DNA of 64,000 bases from Oscarella lobularis (taxonomy: Eukaryota; Porifera; Homoscleromorpha; Homosclerophorida; Oscarellidae), in the NCBI RefSeq assembly GCF_947507565.1, contig NC_089189.1, positions 372,001-436,000 of the forward strand. The letters run 5' to 3'. A model generated the notes under the pieces. That model was given only the letters and a program-made list of their open reading frames with translations. It was not told where the DNA came from and searched no databases. Shown piece after piece: positions 1-11,100 of the stretch. A program made the position numbers and the translations under genes. Numbering within the stretch: the first letter of the stretch is position 1; each line of letters begins with the position of its first letter.

Positions 1-51
1 AATTAGCTTACATAAGACGACAGGCACTTGCGCTACAAGCACTCTGGAGAA

Positions 52-1614
52 ATGTTGGCTGTATTTCTTTTCTTTGTTTCTCTTTGTCTAAGTTTCGGCT
101 ACAGTGCAACGAGTTCATGCTCAGACACAGTTATTACTCCGTCGTCGGGACCTATGGTGTACATGTCCCTGAGTGAGTATCTCCGCATTTCATCTGAGGC
201 AGCCTCAGGAGATCTCGGTCCCATTGGGCCACTGGGAAAAAATGGAACAAAAGTAACATGAAACCTCGGTTTAAAAGTGACTAATCATTGTGGGACAGGG
301 AGAAATAGGAGAAAAGGGCGCTAAAGGAGACTCTGGAGCACAGGTTAGACGGTAGTCTGGTCAGCGTAGTTATTCAGTGAGCAGAAGACTTGTGACTGAT
401 TGTATGATTATTACTAAGGGACCCCCTGGCGCCACCGCAAACAGTTCCGCACTTGAAGCCACACTTGAGAATGCGTTGAACGAAATAGACGATCTAAAAG
501 AGAGGCTAGCTGTCCTTGAATCTCCGCCGTTGTACGGCTACGGAACAGACGGTCCGTTGACAATTGCATCCGGCGAAACTACTACCTCATCTTGCGCTTA
601 CGTCACCCAGGAAATAGTTCCATCTGGATCCCAATCGGTGAACGTCAGCAGTTGCACGTCCTTTGGGGCAAAAGACGAGATTCTTTTCCATCAAACGCAA
701 CATTCCGAGCAAGCAGGAACGTACGAAACAGTTTACGTCAAATCCTGCCTATCAAACACTCTCACAATGACGCAGACGAAATTTCCTTATTACTCCGGCA
801 CGTTCTTGGGGAGACACCCAGTCGTCACTCAAATCGTTAAAGTGTCGCACTACACCGTCGCGGAGATTGCCGGCGTGTACAGGCCGCCGGCTTGGAACGG
901 CCGATGCGGCGGCATCATCGCCTTCAAGTCGAACGAGACCGTGACGATCAGCGGAACGCTGACCGTTCAAGGCAGGGGATTTCGCGGTGCTCCCAGGTAC
1001 GATTCCGACGTAGATTTTGCTCAAGGTCACGTTGGAGAATCGGAGAAAGTAAGCTACGGGGCTGTTCGCCAAGCAGCCGCTATTGGGTCGGGAGGAGGCG
1101 CGGGAAATGGGCAAGGCGGCGGTTACGGCGGCGCTCATCGCACCGTCGGATCATCGCCAGAACGCGGCGATAGCGATTGCGATCACGCCGCTGCCGGAGC
1201 TCCGTCAACGATAGGATCAGATAATTTTGAGGAGATTTTTCTGGGCGGTTCGGGCGGTGCGTCGGGATCACACGAAATTGCAAGAGACGGCGCGGAGGGC
1301 GGCGCGAGCGGCGGAATCGTTATTATTAATGGAAGAATTTCGGTTAATGTTACGGGATCGATAGACGCCAGAGGATACCCGGGAACACACGGCTACGTAG
1401 TGAATTTGACTGGTAATACTCAACCGGTGGAGGAGGCGGTGGAGGAGCCGGAGGCTCGGTTCTGATCGTATCAACGGCAAAATTCAATCAGGAAGAGAAC
1501 GTGGATGTGAGTGGTGGACGTGGAGGGAATCGGGCGCTCGGAACGTTTTGCAATCCCGGAGGTGCAGGTGGATCTGGCGGCGAGGGAAGGATTCTAGTGA
1601 AGCGGGAAGCCTAG
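52..1614 (+). CDS. Secreted short-collagen, coiled-coil, Gly-rich protein
   Basis: ATG at 52 opens a signal peptide (MLAVFLFFVSLCLSFGYS). Exons 52-252 and 299-343 and the start of the third exon (419 on) encode Gly-X-Y triplets (GPIGPLGKNG, GEIGEKGAKGDSG, GPPG), all joined in phase 0. A coiled-coil segment follows (ALNEIDDLKERLAVLES), then about 250 residues of beta-type sequence and a Gly-rich part (GGGAGNGQGGGYGG, GGASGG). The likely product is a secreted extracellular-matrix or adhesive trimer held by the coiled coil. I do not recognise the C-terminal domain. One oddity: after about 1395 the Gly-rich coding continues in another frame (from about 1426, GGGGGGAGGS to the stop at 1612-1614) with no obvious GT-AG intron between, so a missed tiny intron or an indel in the assembly is possible. 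The gene converges on SMAD4. Confidence 0.65.
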
Positions 1615-1896
1615 CCTAGACGCTTGAACTTCTCTTGATTGCAGACTTATGAAATATTTTGCTTGTATTGCTATGTTCCGAAGTAATCACCATGTCAGTT
1701 GTAGTACTAAGTATAGGCTCTTATCATCAAGCGGTCTAACGACTTAATTAACAGGCTTTGGGCAAGGGAAGAAATACCGCTAACGGGGTCCGCTTACCGA
1801 ACGCTTAGGCAAATCAAATAAATCACGTGGTGGTATTGCAACTAACTCAGTACGTATACCGGTATCTAAAATCTCGCTCAAACATTTTTCTAACGA

Positions 1897-4800
1897 CTAA
1901 TCTCCCGGTCTGTACTCGCCTGACGGCAAACTATGCAAAACATTATCTAATAACTGCAGGGCCCTATGCAAATGAATTTCAATCCAGCACGGCGTCTGCT
2001 TGATGCTCTGGCGCGGATAATCGGGACCCCAGCCTTTAACGAAGCTCAATCTCAAGATACACAAACGCCTCAAATCATCGACCCCAATACCAGACATGGC
2101 AACGCCCGGTGGAATGCCACTCGTCATAATACTCGGATTTCCGGCTACGGCCGCCGCCTGAGCAACGGCTTGCGCTTGCTCATTAGCAATCTGAAGAAAA
2201 ATCAAATAAGAATAGCACAAAAAACAATAAAAGAATTTTTAAATACCAGTCTCTGGTTTAGAGCCCCCTTTTTAATTCCCCACTCCCGGAAAGACACAAA
2301 CAAGGGATGATCAATGTCTAGCGAATATCTAGGGCCCTCAAACTATGAGATTTTATAGAAATAAACAACTCCCCTTGTATAATCTCCCTCTCTATCTTCT
2401 CTACGAGATTCTAAGAGGTACACGTCTAAATCTTTTTAAACAGTAGAGCCCCAGAGGTTGTACACACGCGAATAGAGCCCCAGTCTCGTTTAGAGCACCC
2501 CTTTTACCAAAAACATAATTACCCAAGGGAAAGTAATGTCTAGCGATTATCTGGGGGCCCTACAACTAAGAGATTACTATAATAAACGACTCCCCTTTCG
2601 TATAATCTCACTCTAATCTTAAACAATAGAACCCTAGGGGTTGTATTCGCGCAAAAACGGTCCATAAATGCTCCTAAATGCCCCTCCTCTTACCCGCTGA
2701 TGCATCTGAGAATAGCACTGCACCAAATCAAAGACCTTGATATAAGCATTCGGATATATTTTATGAACGGCATCGCCGGGAGCGCGACCCGCCTCCTGAT
2801 CTAAATAATAGCTCTGCACGTAGACGCTGTGCTCGCTGAGACAGCGCAGCCACACGTCGCCCGTGGGACGACTATCCAACTGAATGCCACGCCCAACGTG
2901 AAGACGGACGCGTTCCGTTTGCTCGGCGCGATGAACATTCGATAATTGACCGAGACAAAAGCGACCGCCACCGGATGGATCTGTGTAGCCGTCTACTGTT
3001 ACCATTCCCGTCGCTATGGAGACTTTAAACGTTTCGCCCACTTGGGTGTCCAGTTCGTAATAGCCAATAGAACACCAGTATTCGGGAACTAAAGAAAAGC
3101 ATAATTTATTACAGGACAGAAGAGCCGGCCAGTCCCTTGTAATTCTACTGTAATTTATTACAAGAGAGAACAGTTGGCCAGTCCCCTGTAATTTCACTGT
3201 AATTTATTACACTAGAGAACAGTTGGCCAGTCCCCTGTAATTTCACTGTAATTTATTACAGGAGAGAACAGTTGGCCAGTCCCCTGTAATTTTTCTGTAA
3301 TTTATTACACTAGAGAACAGTTGGCCAGTCCCTTGTAATTTTTCTGTAATTTATTACACTAGAGAACAGTTGGCCAGTCCCCTGTAATTTCACTGTAATT
3401 TATTACAGGGGAGAACAGTTGGCAAGTCCCCTGTAATTTCACTGTAATTTATTACACTAGAGAACAGTTGGCCAGTCCCTTGTAATTTCACTGTAATTTA
3501 TTACAGGAGAGAACAGTTGGCCAGTCCCCTGTAATTTCACTGTAATTTATTACAGGAGAGAACAGTTGGCCAGTCCCCTGTAATTTCACTGTAATTTATT
3601 ACAGGAGAGAACAGTTGGCCAGTCCCTGTAATTTCACTGTAATTTATTACACTAGAGAATAGTTGGCCAGTCCCTTGTAATTTTTCTGTAATTTATTACA
3701 GGAGAGAACAGTTGGCCAGTCCCCTGTAATTTCACTGTAATTTATTACAAGAGAGAAGAGTTGGCCAGACCCTTGTAATTCTACTGTAATTAATATATTA
3801 CAGGAAAGAAGAGTTGGCCAGTCCCTTGTAATTTTATTGCAATTTATTGATTGCGGTTTACATAGGAGACTTTTAAAGAAGGTAAAATCAATTTGCCTAG
3901 GAGACTACTAAAGAAGGTAAAATTAATTAATTTACCTAGGAGCCTACTAAAGGCAAAACCTGTCTAGTCATACAGGTGTGTTCTTACGTGGAAGATTGGG
4001 CAATTGAATACGCGGTTGAGCCGTAGGAAGAGCGGAAGGCGGCGTCGGCGGAATCACTGGTTCCGACCCTATAAAAATAAATAATAATCTTTATTAGGAA
4101 TCCCAGCAGGCAGCTCTGCTACATTGTCCTTTAATTTGCATCAACGGAAGCTGCTGTTGCTGTTGCTGCGAAGACGGCTGTCGTTGCGGCGAGAGAAGAA
4201 GAGATTGAGGCTGCTGTGACTGCTGTGGAAGTTGCGGCGGCCCAGAAGGCCTCATTGGCTGCTGGGGCCCACTGGGCTGATGTAGCATTGGAGTGGGCTG
4301 CTGTTGATGATGACTAAGGGGAGGAAGGGAGTCTCCTGGTAGGAGATTCGACGTTGGAGTGCTCGTTCCGCCGCCGCTGGGACCCCAGGAGGAGAAATCG
4401 TTGCCGTATAAGGAGGGACCCGCGTGGCCTTGACGAATAACACTATTGATTATATTAAAAATAGTATTATTAGAATCTACTTTGGGGTTCTTCTCGCATT
4501 GAGAGGTGATGAAGACTATCAGACACTGAAAAAATAATTAAAATTGGAGTATGTACGCTTTGGTTTTACTTGCCATTTTGCAGGGAGGACGCCAATTGGC
4601 TATCAGGTGTCTGTGCATAGCCAAAGAGACTATCACCAGTAGCTAGAAAAATAAATAAATAATTAATTAATTAATTAAAGGCTCACGTGTGTACCAGTTG
4701 TCATTTGAGGAGCCATGGGCTTAGGCATCAATTCCGGAACTAGATTAATTAATTAAATTAATTAATTAATTTTTTAAAATGGTCACCGTGGGATAAAACG

Positions 4801-5249
4801 CGTTCGTAGTGATAAGGATTTACGCAGACGTTATCGCACTTGAGTTCGAAGGCGTATTGACAAAATTGCGCCGCTTTGAGTTCGTTCTTATGCAAATCGG
4901 GCCAGCGCCAGAGTCGCGAATAGATGACGTGCGGAAATCCCTTCTTCCCGGCGACTTGGAGTCGTCCGTCTAGCGTGCGCTGGATCGTGACGCATTTCGA
5001 CGGTTGACTCCCGTTCGTCGTGATTGCCGTGATCAGCGAGTCCAGTTCGTCTTTCTTGTCCTTGAGCTTCTTCACGAGGGACTCGATGGCGCGCTTGGCG
5101 AAGCTCTCGCTCTCGCCGCCTTGACGATGGCACATGAGACTGTGAACGATGCTCATCGTCGCGTCCGTCGCCGTTGGAGAGCCCAGCGCGCCCGCCGACG
5201 GCCCAGTCGGCGTCGAAACGGCCGCCACCAGTCCTGGAGCGCCAGACAT
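1897..5249 (-). CDS. SMAD4: SMAD4 (common-mediator Smad)
   Basis: Smad4 is the co-Smad that joins receptor-activated Smads downstream of TGF-beta/BMP receptors and acts in the nucleus. Seven coding exons, read on the minus strand: 5249-4787 (MH1 domain, with [17 protein letters not shown] and the zinc-binding end [14 protein letters not shown]), 4739-4695, 4642-4570, 4442-4123 (Pro/Gln-rich linker with poly-Q), 4068-3988, 3088-2694 (MH2 start, [12 protein letters not shown]) and 2190-1897 (MH2 end, [20 protein letters not shown] and GWGPDYPRQ). Joined they give 556 residues with all phases consistent. The alanine/glutamine stretch before the last MH2 part ([12 protein letters not shown]) is a Smad4-specific insert, which separates it from the receptor-regulated and inhibitory Smads. 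The intron between the linker and MH2 holds a minisatellite. A TATA-like site lies 90 bases upstream of the ATG. Confidence 0.96.
2247..2652. repeat. Two diverged direct repeats in last SMAD4 intron
   Basis: The stretches 2247-2470 and 2481-2652 resemble each other. Both begin CAGTCTC..GTTTAGAGC, share AATGTCTAGCGA, AGGGCCCT/GGGGGCCCT and ACTCCCCTT..TATAATCTC, and end near GGTTGTA..CGCG. They look like a small tandem duplication of unknown origin, and I see no coding potential. Confidence 0.7.
3112..3850. repeat. 49-base minisatellite, about 15 copies, in SMAD4 intron
   Basis: The motif TTGGCCAGTC recurs about every 48-49 bases, roughly 15 times. Each unit also carries CTGTAATTTCACTGTAATTT followed by ATTACA, so the unit contains an imperfect inverted repeat (TGTAAT...ATTACA). 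Variation is mostly in the ATTACACTAGA versus ATTACAGGAGA ends and in CCCTTGT versus CCCCTGT. The array fills most of the intron between the linker and MH2 exons. Confidence 0.92.
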
Positions 5250-5314
5250 GCTTGTTCCTTCGCGCTAGACAAAACACAGACGGACCGCAATGCGGGCACG
5301 GGACTTTGTTGTGG

Positions 5315-5348
5315 TCACGTGATCAACGCCTTATGTCGTATATAAATA
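5315..5348 (-). promoter_or_regulatory. SMAD4 promoter: TCACGTGA box and TATA-like site
   Basis: A palindromic TCACGTGA lies at 5315-5322 and a TATA-like TATTTATATA (minus strand) at 5339-5348, about 90 bases upstream of the SMAD4 ATG. The only DNA between SMAD4 and the end of PEX11G is 5250-5376, so these probably make the core promoter. The assignment is from position and consensus only. Confidence 0.45.
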
Positions 5349-5376
5349 CGCGCGTACGAAAAAATTCATTAACAGG

Positions 5377-6102
5377 CTAAAACTCGTCAATCATTTTCCA
5401 TAGTGATACCAGTGAAGATATCATTCCGAGCAGTCCCAGAGAAGTGCTACTCAGCTTCGTTCCCCACAGCATTCCATCAGGTAAATAGTGTACAGAAACG
5501 ATTAGCCTAGCTACGTTCGTAAAAAAATCAACTGTCACCAAAAATTCCTCTTTTCGCAACTGCCGCCTATCGCTACTCGGTAATTCCCCTTTACGCTTAA
5601 TAATGTCAATCCAACTCAACACAGTCTTAGCAAGGGCACATATAGATGAAATTAGAGAAAAATACGAACTTCTATTCCACCACTTGGCACTGCTCTCGCC
5701 GAATGGAATGACTCTTTTATCGATAGCCCAGGCTATATGTTCAAAGGGATAGTAGAATCGATTCGCCAAATCTGATATCGTATCAATTATCCAAATTAAA
5801 TCCTATGTGCGTAATTAAATCATTGCCTTAATTAATTTGGCTAATTATATACAAACTTTCGGGCTGCTGTTACGATAGGCGCCGGGTTTTAGAAGTAGCG
5901 ATACGCTGTCGCCGAATCGAAGGAGAGTTCTGCAGTCGCTTAGCGCACGGTAAAGATTCCGTAAACTCCGCGACAGCGTCGTCGTTCCTTGCAGCAATGC
6001 TTCCGAAAGCCCAGCAGATAACAACGACGCGTATTGGATAGCTCCAAACAAAGAAGAACGACCTCGCGACGACGCTAGGAGACTCTGAAGCGCATCAACC
6101 AT
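5377..6102 (-). CDS. PEX11G: Peroxisomal membrane protein 11C (PEX11 gamma type)
   Basis: PEX11 proteins sit in the peroxisomal membrane and drive its elongation and division. Two exons, 6102-5874 and 5771-5377, join in phase to 207 residues, close to the usual PEX11G length. Family features seen: an N-terminal amphipathic region with GRSSLFGAIQYASLLSAGL, then LRNLYRALSDCRTLLRFGDS, the conserved FYYPFEHIAWAIDKRVI at the start of exon 2, and a C-terminal hydrophobic helix (LGLLGMISSLVSLWKM). An ATG two codons upstream (6108) is also in frame; 6102 gives the family-like start MVDALQ. The gene lies in the same orientation as SMAD4, 128 bases from its ATG. Confidence 0.88.
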
Positions 6103-6145
6103 TCTCAAACACCTAACGTGCGCTACAAGAAAACAGTAAAGTCAA

Positions 6146-6996
6146 TTAGATGCGAGACATGAGGCCAGAATCGGGTGCCGAAGCCATGACGAGAGCTTGA
6201 ACGGCCTTGAAATGAGGATTCTTGGACTCGCCGAGCAATTCAAAGAGAACCGACTCGCTCGTGCTAATAAAAGCGCCAGACTGACGAAGTCTCTAAAAAT
6301 AGCCCCGAATATAAATAGAAAAAAATCAATAAATATTATTACGTCATAAGCGAGCATTCGATCGACCATGGAACGCGAGGAACAGCCGTCGGCAATCAAA
6401 TGAACTTCGACGCCTCGGCCCAAAAGATCCAAAGTTGTTTGTTGAACGCAAACGTGGGTCTAGTTGGAAATATTTTAAATAATTAAATATTTTTTCGTAC
6501 TGAGGACGCGTGCCTCTATTCCAAATATGACGACGGATTCTATATTTTTGTTTTTATTGAGATATTCTTCGACTTCCGGTATGAGCATTGAAAATTTTGT
6601 TTTGGGAAAAACTTGAGCGTTGGAAACGTCAATTTCCGATACAGTACTTCCAAGGCCTAGATTATTACTAGTACTCGATTATTTATTTACATAGTTAATG
6701 GGGCACGTGACCTTTGGGGTACTAAAAAAATTCTTATCATTTATCTATTTAATTAGTCGATTTCTTGTTACTTGCTCCGTGGCTATGACCGGTATTCCCA
6801 TTATTTTAGCCGCTTCGACCTGAACGAACACTCGCCGCGATGACGTCACGTAAATCGTCACTCTCACCATGCGTTTCGCGACGACGATGATTTCAGGGAA
6901 ATAGCGTATGGAAGGGCGAAATTTTTCTTGCATGTCGCACAGAAAAAAGGCCGTATTCTCGGCGGCGAGCCTGCCGACACGTAAAACGGCAGCCAT
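6146..6996 (-). CDS. ISOC2: Isochorismatase domain protein (ISOC1/2 type)
   Basis: This is a cysteine-hydrolase-fold protein of the isochorismatase family; the physiological substrate of animal ISOC proteins is not settled. Five exons can be traced on the minus strand: [20 protein letters not shown] (catalytic-type Asp in FLCDMQEKF), then [14 protein letters not shown], then [14 protein letters not shown] through VVIFGIE, then [20 protein letters not shown] and [11 protein letters not shown], and last [20 protein letters not shown], ending SGLMSRI. The joined GIETHVCVQQ carries the nucleophilic Cys. That junction needs a GC donor (6512-6513) rather than GT. The start at 6996 is the ATG giving [10 protein letters not shown]; an upstream in-frame non-ATG extension was not used. 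The gene is head-to-head with TLNRD1. Confidence 0.88.
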
Positions 6997-7070
6997 TGTT
7001 TGTAGGGACCCTATATCTATCACGTGATATTGAAACACGCCCTGTTTCCGTTCTTGGGGCGTTTCCCGCA
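6997..7070. promoter_or_regulatory. 74-base bidirectional promoter, ISOC/TLNRD1
   Basis: Only 74 bases separate the two divergent start codons. Near the centre is a perfect 12-base palindrome, TATCACGTGATA (about 7018-7029), containing an E-box CACGTG. A single shared promoter is the simplest reading. Confidence 0.6.
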
Positions 7071-8048
7071 ATGTCGTCGCTCGAATCGGTGAAAACTCCG
7101 TCGGACGTCAGCCGCGATTGCGAAGAGTCGATCGATTTGATACAACTCGTCGCGGATTTGCTCCTCCTGCACGGCGATCCCGAACCGACGGCTCTAGAGC
7201 CCGTCACGAGCGCTTCGGACTCGTACGCGAAATGTCGCGACACGATCGTCGCCCGAACGAAAGGCCTCGCAATCATGGTCAACGAACTCGCGACTCAAAT
7301 ACGCGCAAACAAGCTCGCCGACGTGTCGCGAACGATTCGAAGTGGAGCGGAGGCGGTGGTCGCGCTCACGGAAGCGGCGACGCACGCCGCCTACACGGTC
7401 GGCGTCGCCGATCCGGGAAGTACGGCTGCATATCCGGGACTCGTGGACAGGTATCGTTTTTCGCGCGCGAAACATCGCATATTGGGCGCGTGTGCGAGAT
7501 TCGATTTGTCGTACGGGATACTGACGGAGCAACAAATTTTGCAAATATCCGCGCAGATTGCGCATAATCTTACTATATTGACAGAAACGTGTCAAATTGC
7601 AGCGAATCAGGCTGCAGATCCTCAGTCCCAAGACCAATTTAGACAGTGCAGTAAAAGCATTAGCGGAACTACGGCCGCGCTGCTGGCCAGTATAAAAGCG
7701 TACGCTAAGACTCGACAAGATAAAGATCGCGAAAAATGCGTTATATTCAGTAAGCCTCTAATTGAAGTCATCGACGCTGTATTGGCCTTTGGAGCTTTGG
7801 CTGAATACGCTGGAGAGCCAGCACGAATGAGTGAAATTGGTAAATCGACTCAGCAGGCGATTTTAGGCGGTGCCATGGCAACGGTGGCATCCTGCGTCAA
7901 ACTCTTCAACGTCATTCCGGGCCTAGTGAGAAACGTAGCAGATACGGAAGCGTGGAAGAATTTGATGCTGTGTTCAAAGGCTGTTGCCGAGGCAACGAAA
8001 TTGCTATGCAGCGCTTTGAGAGAACATAGCATAGAGGGATTGAAGTAG
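7071..8048 (+). CDS. TLNRD1: Talin rod domain-containing protein 1
   Basis: TLNRD1 (MESDC1) is an actin-bundling protein made of two talin-like helical bundles related to talin R7-R8. This reading frame is a single exon of 325 residues, matching the single-exon, 362-residue vertebrate gene. It is alpha-helical and alanine-rich throughout, with talin-rod-like helices such as LIQLVADLLLL, VNELATQIRANKLADVSR and AILGGAMATVASCVKLFN. The ATG at 7071 (MSSLESVKTP) is favoured over longer upstream in-frame non-ATG starts because it leaves room for the shared promoter. There is no signal peptide or membrane segment, so the protein is cytoplasmic. Confidence 0.85.
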   Translation: MSSLESVKTPSDVSRDCEESIDLIQLVADLLLLHGDPEPTALEPVTSASDSYAKCRDTIVARTKGLAIMVNELATQIRANKLADVSRTIRSGAEAVVALTEAATHAAYTVGVADPGSTAAYPGLVDRYRFSRAKHRILGACARFDLSYGILTEQQILQISAQIAHNLTILTETCQIAANQAADPQSQDQFRQCSKSISGTTAALLASIKAYAKTRQDKDREKCVIFSKPLIEVIDAVLAFGALAEYAGEPARMSEIGKSTQQAILGGAMATVASCVKLFNVIPGLVRNVADTEAWKNLMLCSKAVAEATKLLCSALREHSIEGLK

Positions 8049-8182
8049 TGCACGTGCTAATAATGAACAGTCAAGCCCGTATAAATGAATAAATTCCCGT
8101 CCATGCAACCCACCAATCATCGGTCGTCTTCTAACCGCGTTAGCGCGCGAGCTGTCAATCATCATTCCGCAGTTGCAACGGC

Positions 8183-11100
8183 ATGGACTCGTGGAAAGCG
8201 ACGATAGGACAAGAATCGGTCTTCTACAGCCAAAACGTCGATCCCGACTCGCGCGCCTACAACTACCCGTTCGCGTGGCGCTTTCGCGGCTCCGTCGTCG
8301 ATCCCACTCGCTTAGAACTCGCTCTACGACGCGTCATCGCACGTCACGTGTCCCTCCACGCACGTTTTGCCGCAGATTCGACGACGGGATCGCTTCAAAT
8401 GATCGCACGACGTCTCGACGACGTCGAAATCGCCCGCGAAACGACATCTACGTCGAATCTCGACGCGCGATTGCGTCGACTCGCCGAGCGGCCCATGAAT
8501 CTCGCTATAGAGTCGAGTCGCTTCGCGATTCTATCCTGCGGCGTCGACGACGTCGTTCTATTCGTCAACGTTCATCACATCGTCGTCGACGGCCAATCGA
8601 TTCGCGTTTTCGTCGACGATCTCGTCACCGTTTACGGTTTCCTCGCGGGGGTCTCGACACCTTCGAGTCTTCACGTGACGTACGTCGACTATTGCCGGTG
8701 GGAAAATTCTCGACTGAGCGATGACGTAGTCAGCCGGGATATCGATTTCTGGCTGCCGTCGTTACGCGGCGTCAAAACGCATATTCAACTGCCGGAAGTA
8801 CGGCAGAAGAAGTCGTGTGGAGCACGTGGCGAACACGTGACTAAACACGTGGATAATAAATGCGTGCTGGAGTCTTTACGGACTTTAGCCACTTCAGCGA
8901 AGGCCACGCCTTTCGCCGTTCTTCTTACAACCTTCGCTTTTGTTGTAGGAAAGATGTCCGCGACGGATGATCTTCTCGTCGGCATAGCAACCGAGAATCG
9001 CCCACCTGACACTCACTACCGCAAAGTCATTGGCTATTTTTCCCGCCTTTTTCCTCTTCGCGTTGATTTCTCCTCAGGCGAGCTCACGTTCAGACAACTC
9101 GTAGCCAACGTCATGAAATCGATCATGAAAATAATGGATCATCAGCACGTGAGCCTTACTCACATTGCACAGGCAATGGAAATCAAACCGGAAATCGATG
9201 CGGAATCACGACCAACCAGCCTCATCCAATGCATGATGGCATACGAAGGAAACATACCTAGTTCGTTTCATTGCACCAAGATGGGGGGCCCCGTCGATAT
9301 TAATTTTTCCTATATTGATTCTGGCGACTGTCAAGTCGACTTGGGCGTCGAAGTGGCGCGAGACGGACCCGGATATCGATTTGAGTGGGAATATGCCACG
9401 AGGCTCTTTGATTCCCAAGCGATTGACGCTATAACGGAAAGAATGGAACACGTGATTATAAGTGCAGCTTTGAAGAATCCGCGCATCGAGGATTTATGCA
9501 TCTGCACTCTGCGCGAATATGAGACCGTTGTTCACACGTGGAATAACACGTGGGAAGTAAATGATGACGACGATGATACGCTACTTCCAATTCTCGTCGA
9601 TCGAACGGCTCAACGTTATTTCTCCTGCCCGGCTATAGAATATAACGGTGACGTCACTACATACGGAGAAATGATAGAGGCGGCTAATCATCTATGCTTT
9701 CGCATTTGCAAAGACGTTTCCTATGACGGAGACCCGGATTCATTCAATATAGGACTTCTTCTCACTCGCTCTTCAAATCTCATCATTGCCCTATTGGCTA
9801 TACTCAAAGCTGGCGCTGCCTATGTGCCGCTCTCCCCATCGCATCCACGGCAACGAATCGACGAAATTCTCACCGACTCCAACTGCGTCGCCGTCGTCAC
9901 GGAAACGCGTCTCCTTCATCTCATCAATATCAAACAACGTCAATTAATCAATATTGATAATGACGTCGTATCAACGTCACACGCACCGCGCCACATTTCC
10001 TCATCTATCGCCTGCATAATCTACACTTCCGGAACGACGGGCAAACCGAAAGGCGTTCCCCTACGTCACGACGCCCTAGTCAACGTTTTCCGTCACGCAC
10101 TCACCTATTGGTCACGTGACCAACTCTCCCGGACCCAATTTTCCACCGACGTCACGTTCGACGCGCACGCCGAAGAAATTTTTCTTCCGCTACTCGGCGG
10201 CGGATGTTGCGTCGTCGCCGAATCGATCCTCGATCCCGTCGAAGGAGTCACCTACGTCGGCGGCACGGCGTCCGCCCTCGCCGTCATTCGAATTCCGCCC
10301 TCCGTCCGCGTCGTCGTCCAGGGAGGCGAATCGCTAACGCGCGCGTGCTGGGAGAACGTTCGTCGCGTCGCGTGCGTGGCGAATACGTACGGGCCGACGG
10401 AATGTTCCATTGAGTGCGCTATGAAAGTTCCCGTCGACGGCGAGCGGCTCAATTGCGTCGGTAGTCCCATACGTAACACGTGCGTGTACATAGTCGATTC
10501 GCACGCGCAGCCGCTTCCCGTTGGGTGCGCGGGGGAGATCTACGTTGGGGGACGCGGTGTTAGCGCGCGGGGGTATCTCAATCGTCCGGGTTTGACGGCC
10601 GGGCGATTTATCGCGAATCCGTTTGGCGCGAGGCCTTTGATTCTTTATCGTACCGGCGATCTGGGTCGTTGGCTCGCCGATGGTACGATTGAGTTTATTG
10701 GTCGGGTCGATGATCAATTGAAAATACGGGGTATGCGCGTCGAACCCGCGGAAATCGAGTCCGCTATATTGGATGCGTCTGGTGGTACGATAACGCACGC
10801 GCGTGTCGTACTGCGCGACGGCGATCTTGTCGCCTATATCTCCCCGGCAACGAGAGTTGATATTGATGCCGCGTTGAGGCGACGACTTCCGGCACACATG
10901 ATACCGACGCGATATTGTCTTCTCGACGCGATGCCGTTACTTACAAGCGGAAAAATCGATCGTGCCGCTCTTCCCTGGCCGTGCCCCGCCTCCGCAAGGC
11001 CCCTCCGCCTTGATCAAATTATTGATTCTTATAAAGCGGTATTGGGAATGGGAATCGACGTCGTTTTGCCGGACGACGATTTTTTCGCCTTGGGCGGGCA

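Noticed and set aside
7118-7718. Arg-rich frames overlapping TLNRD1 and similar shadows over the synthetase
   Set aside because: Out-of-frame or antisense readings of GC-rich coding sequence, rich in Arg and without family features.
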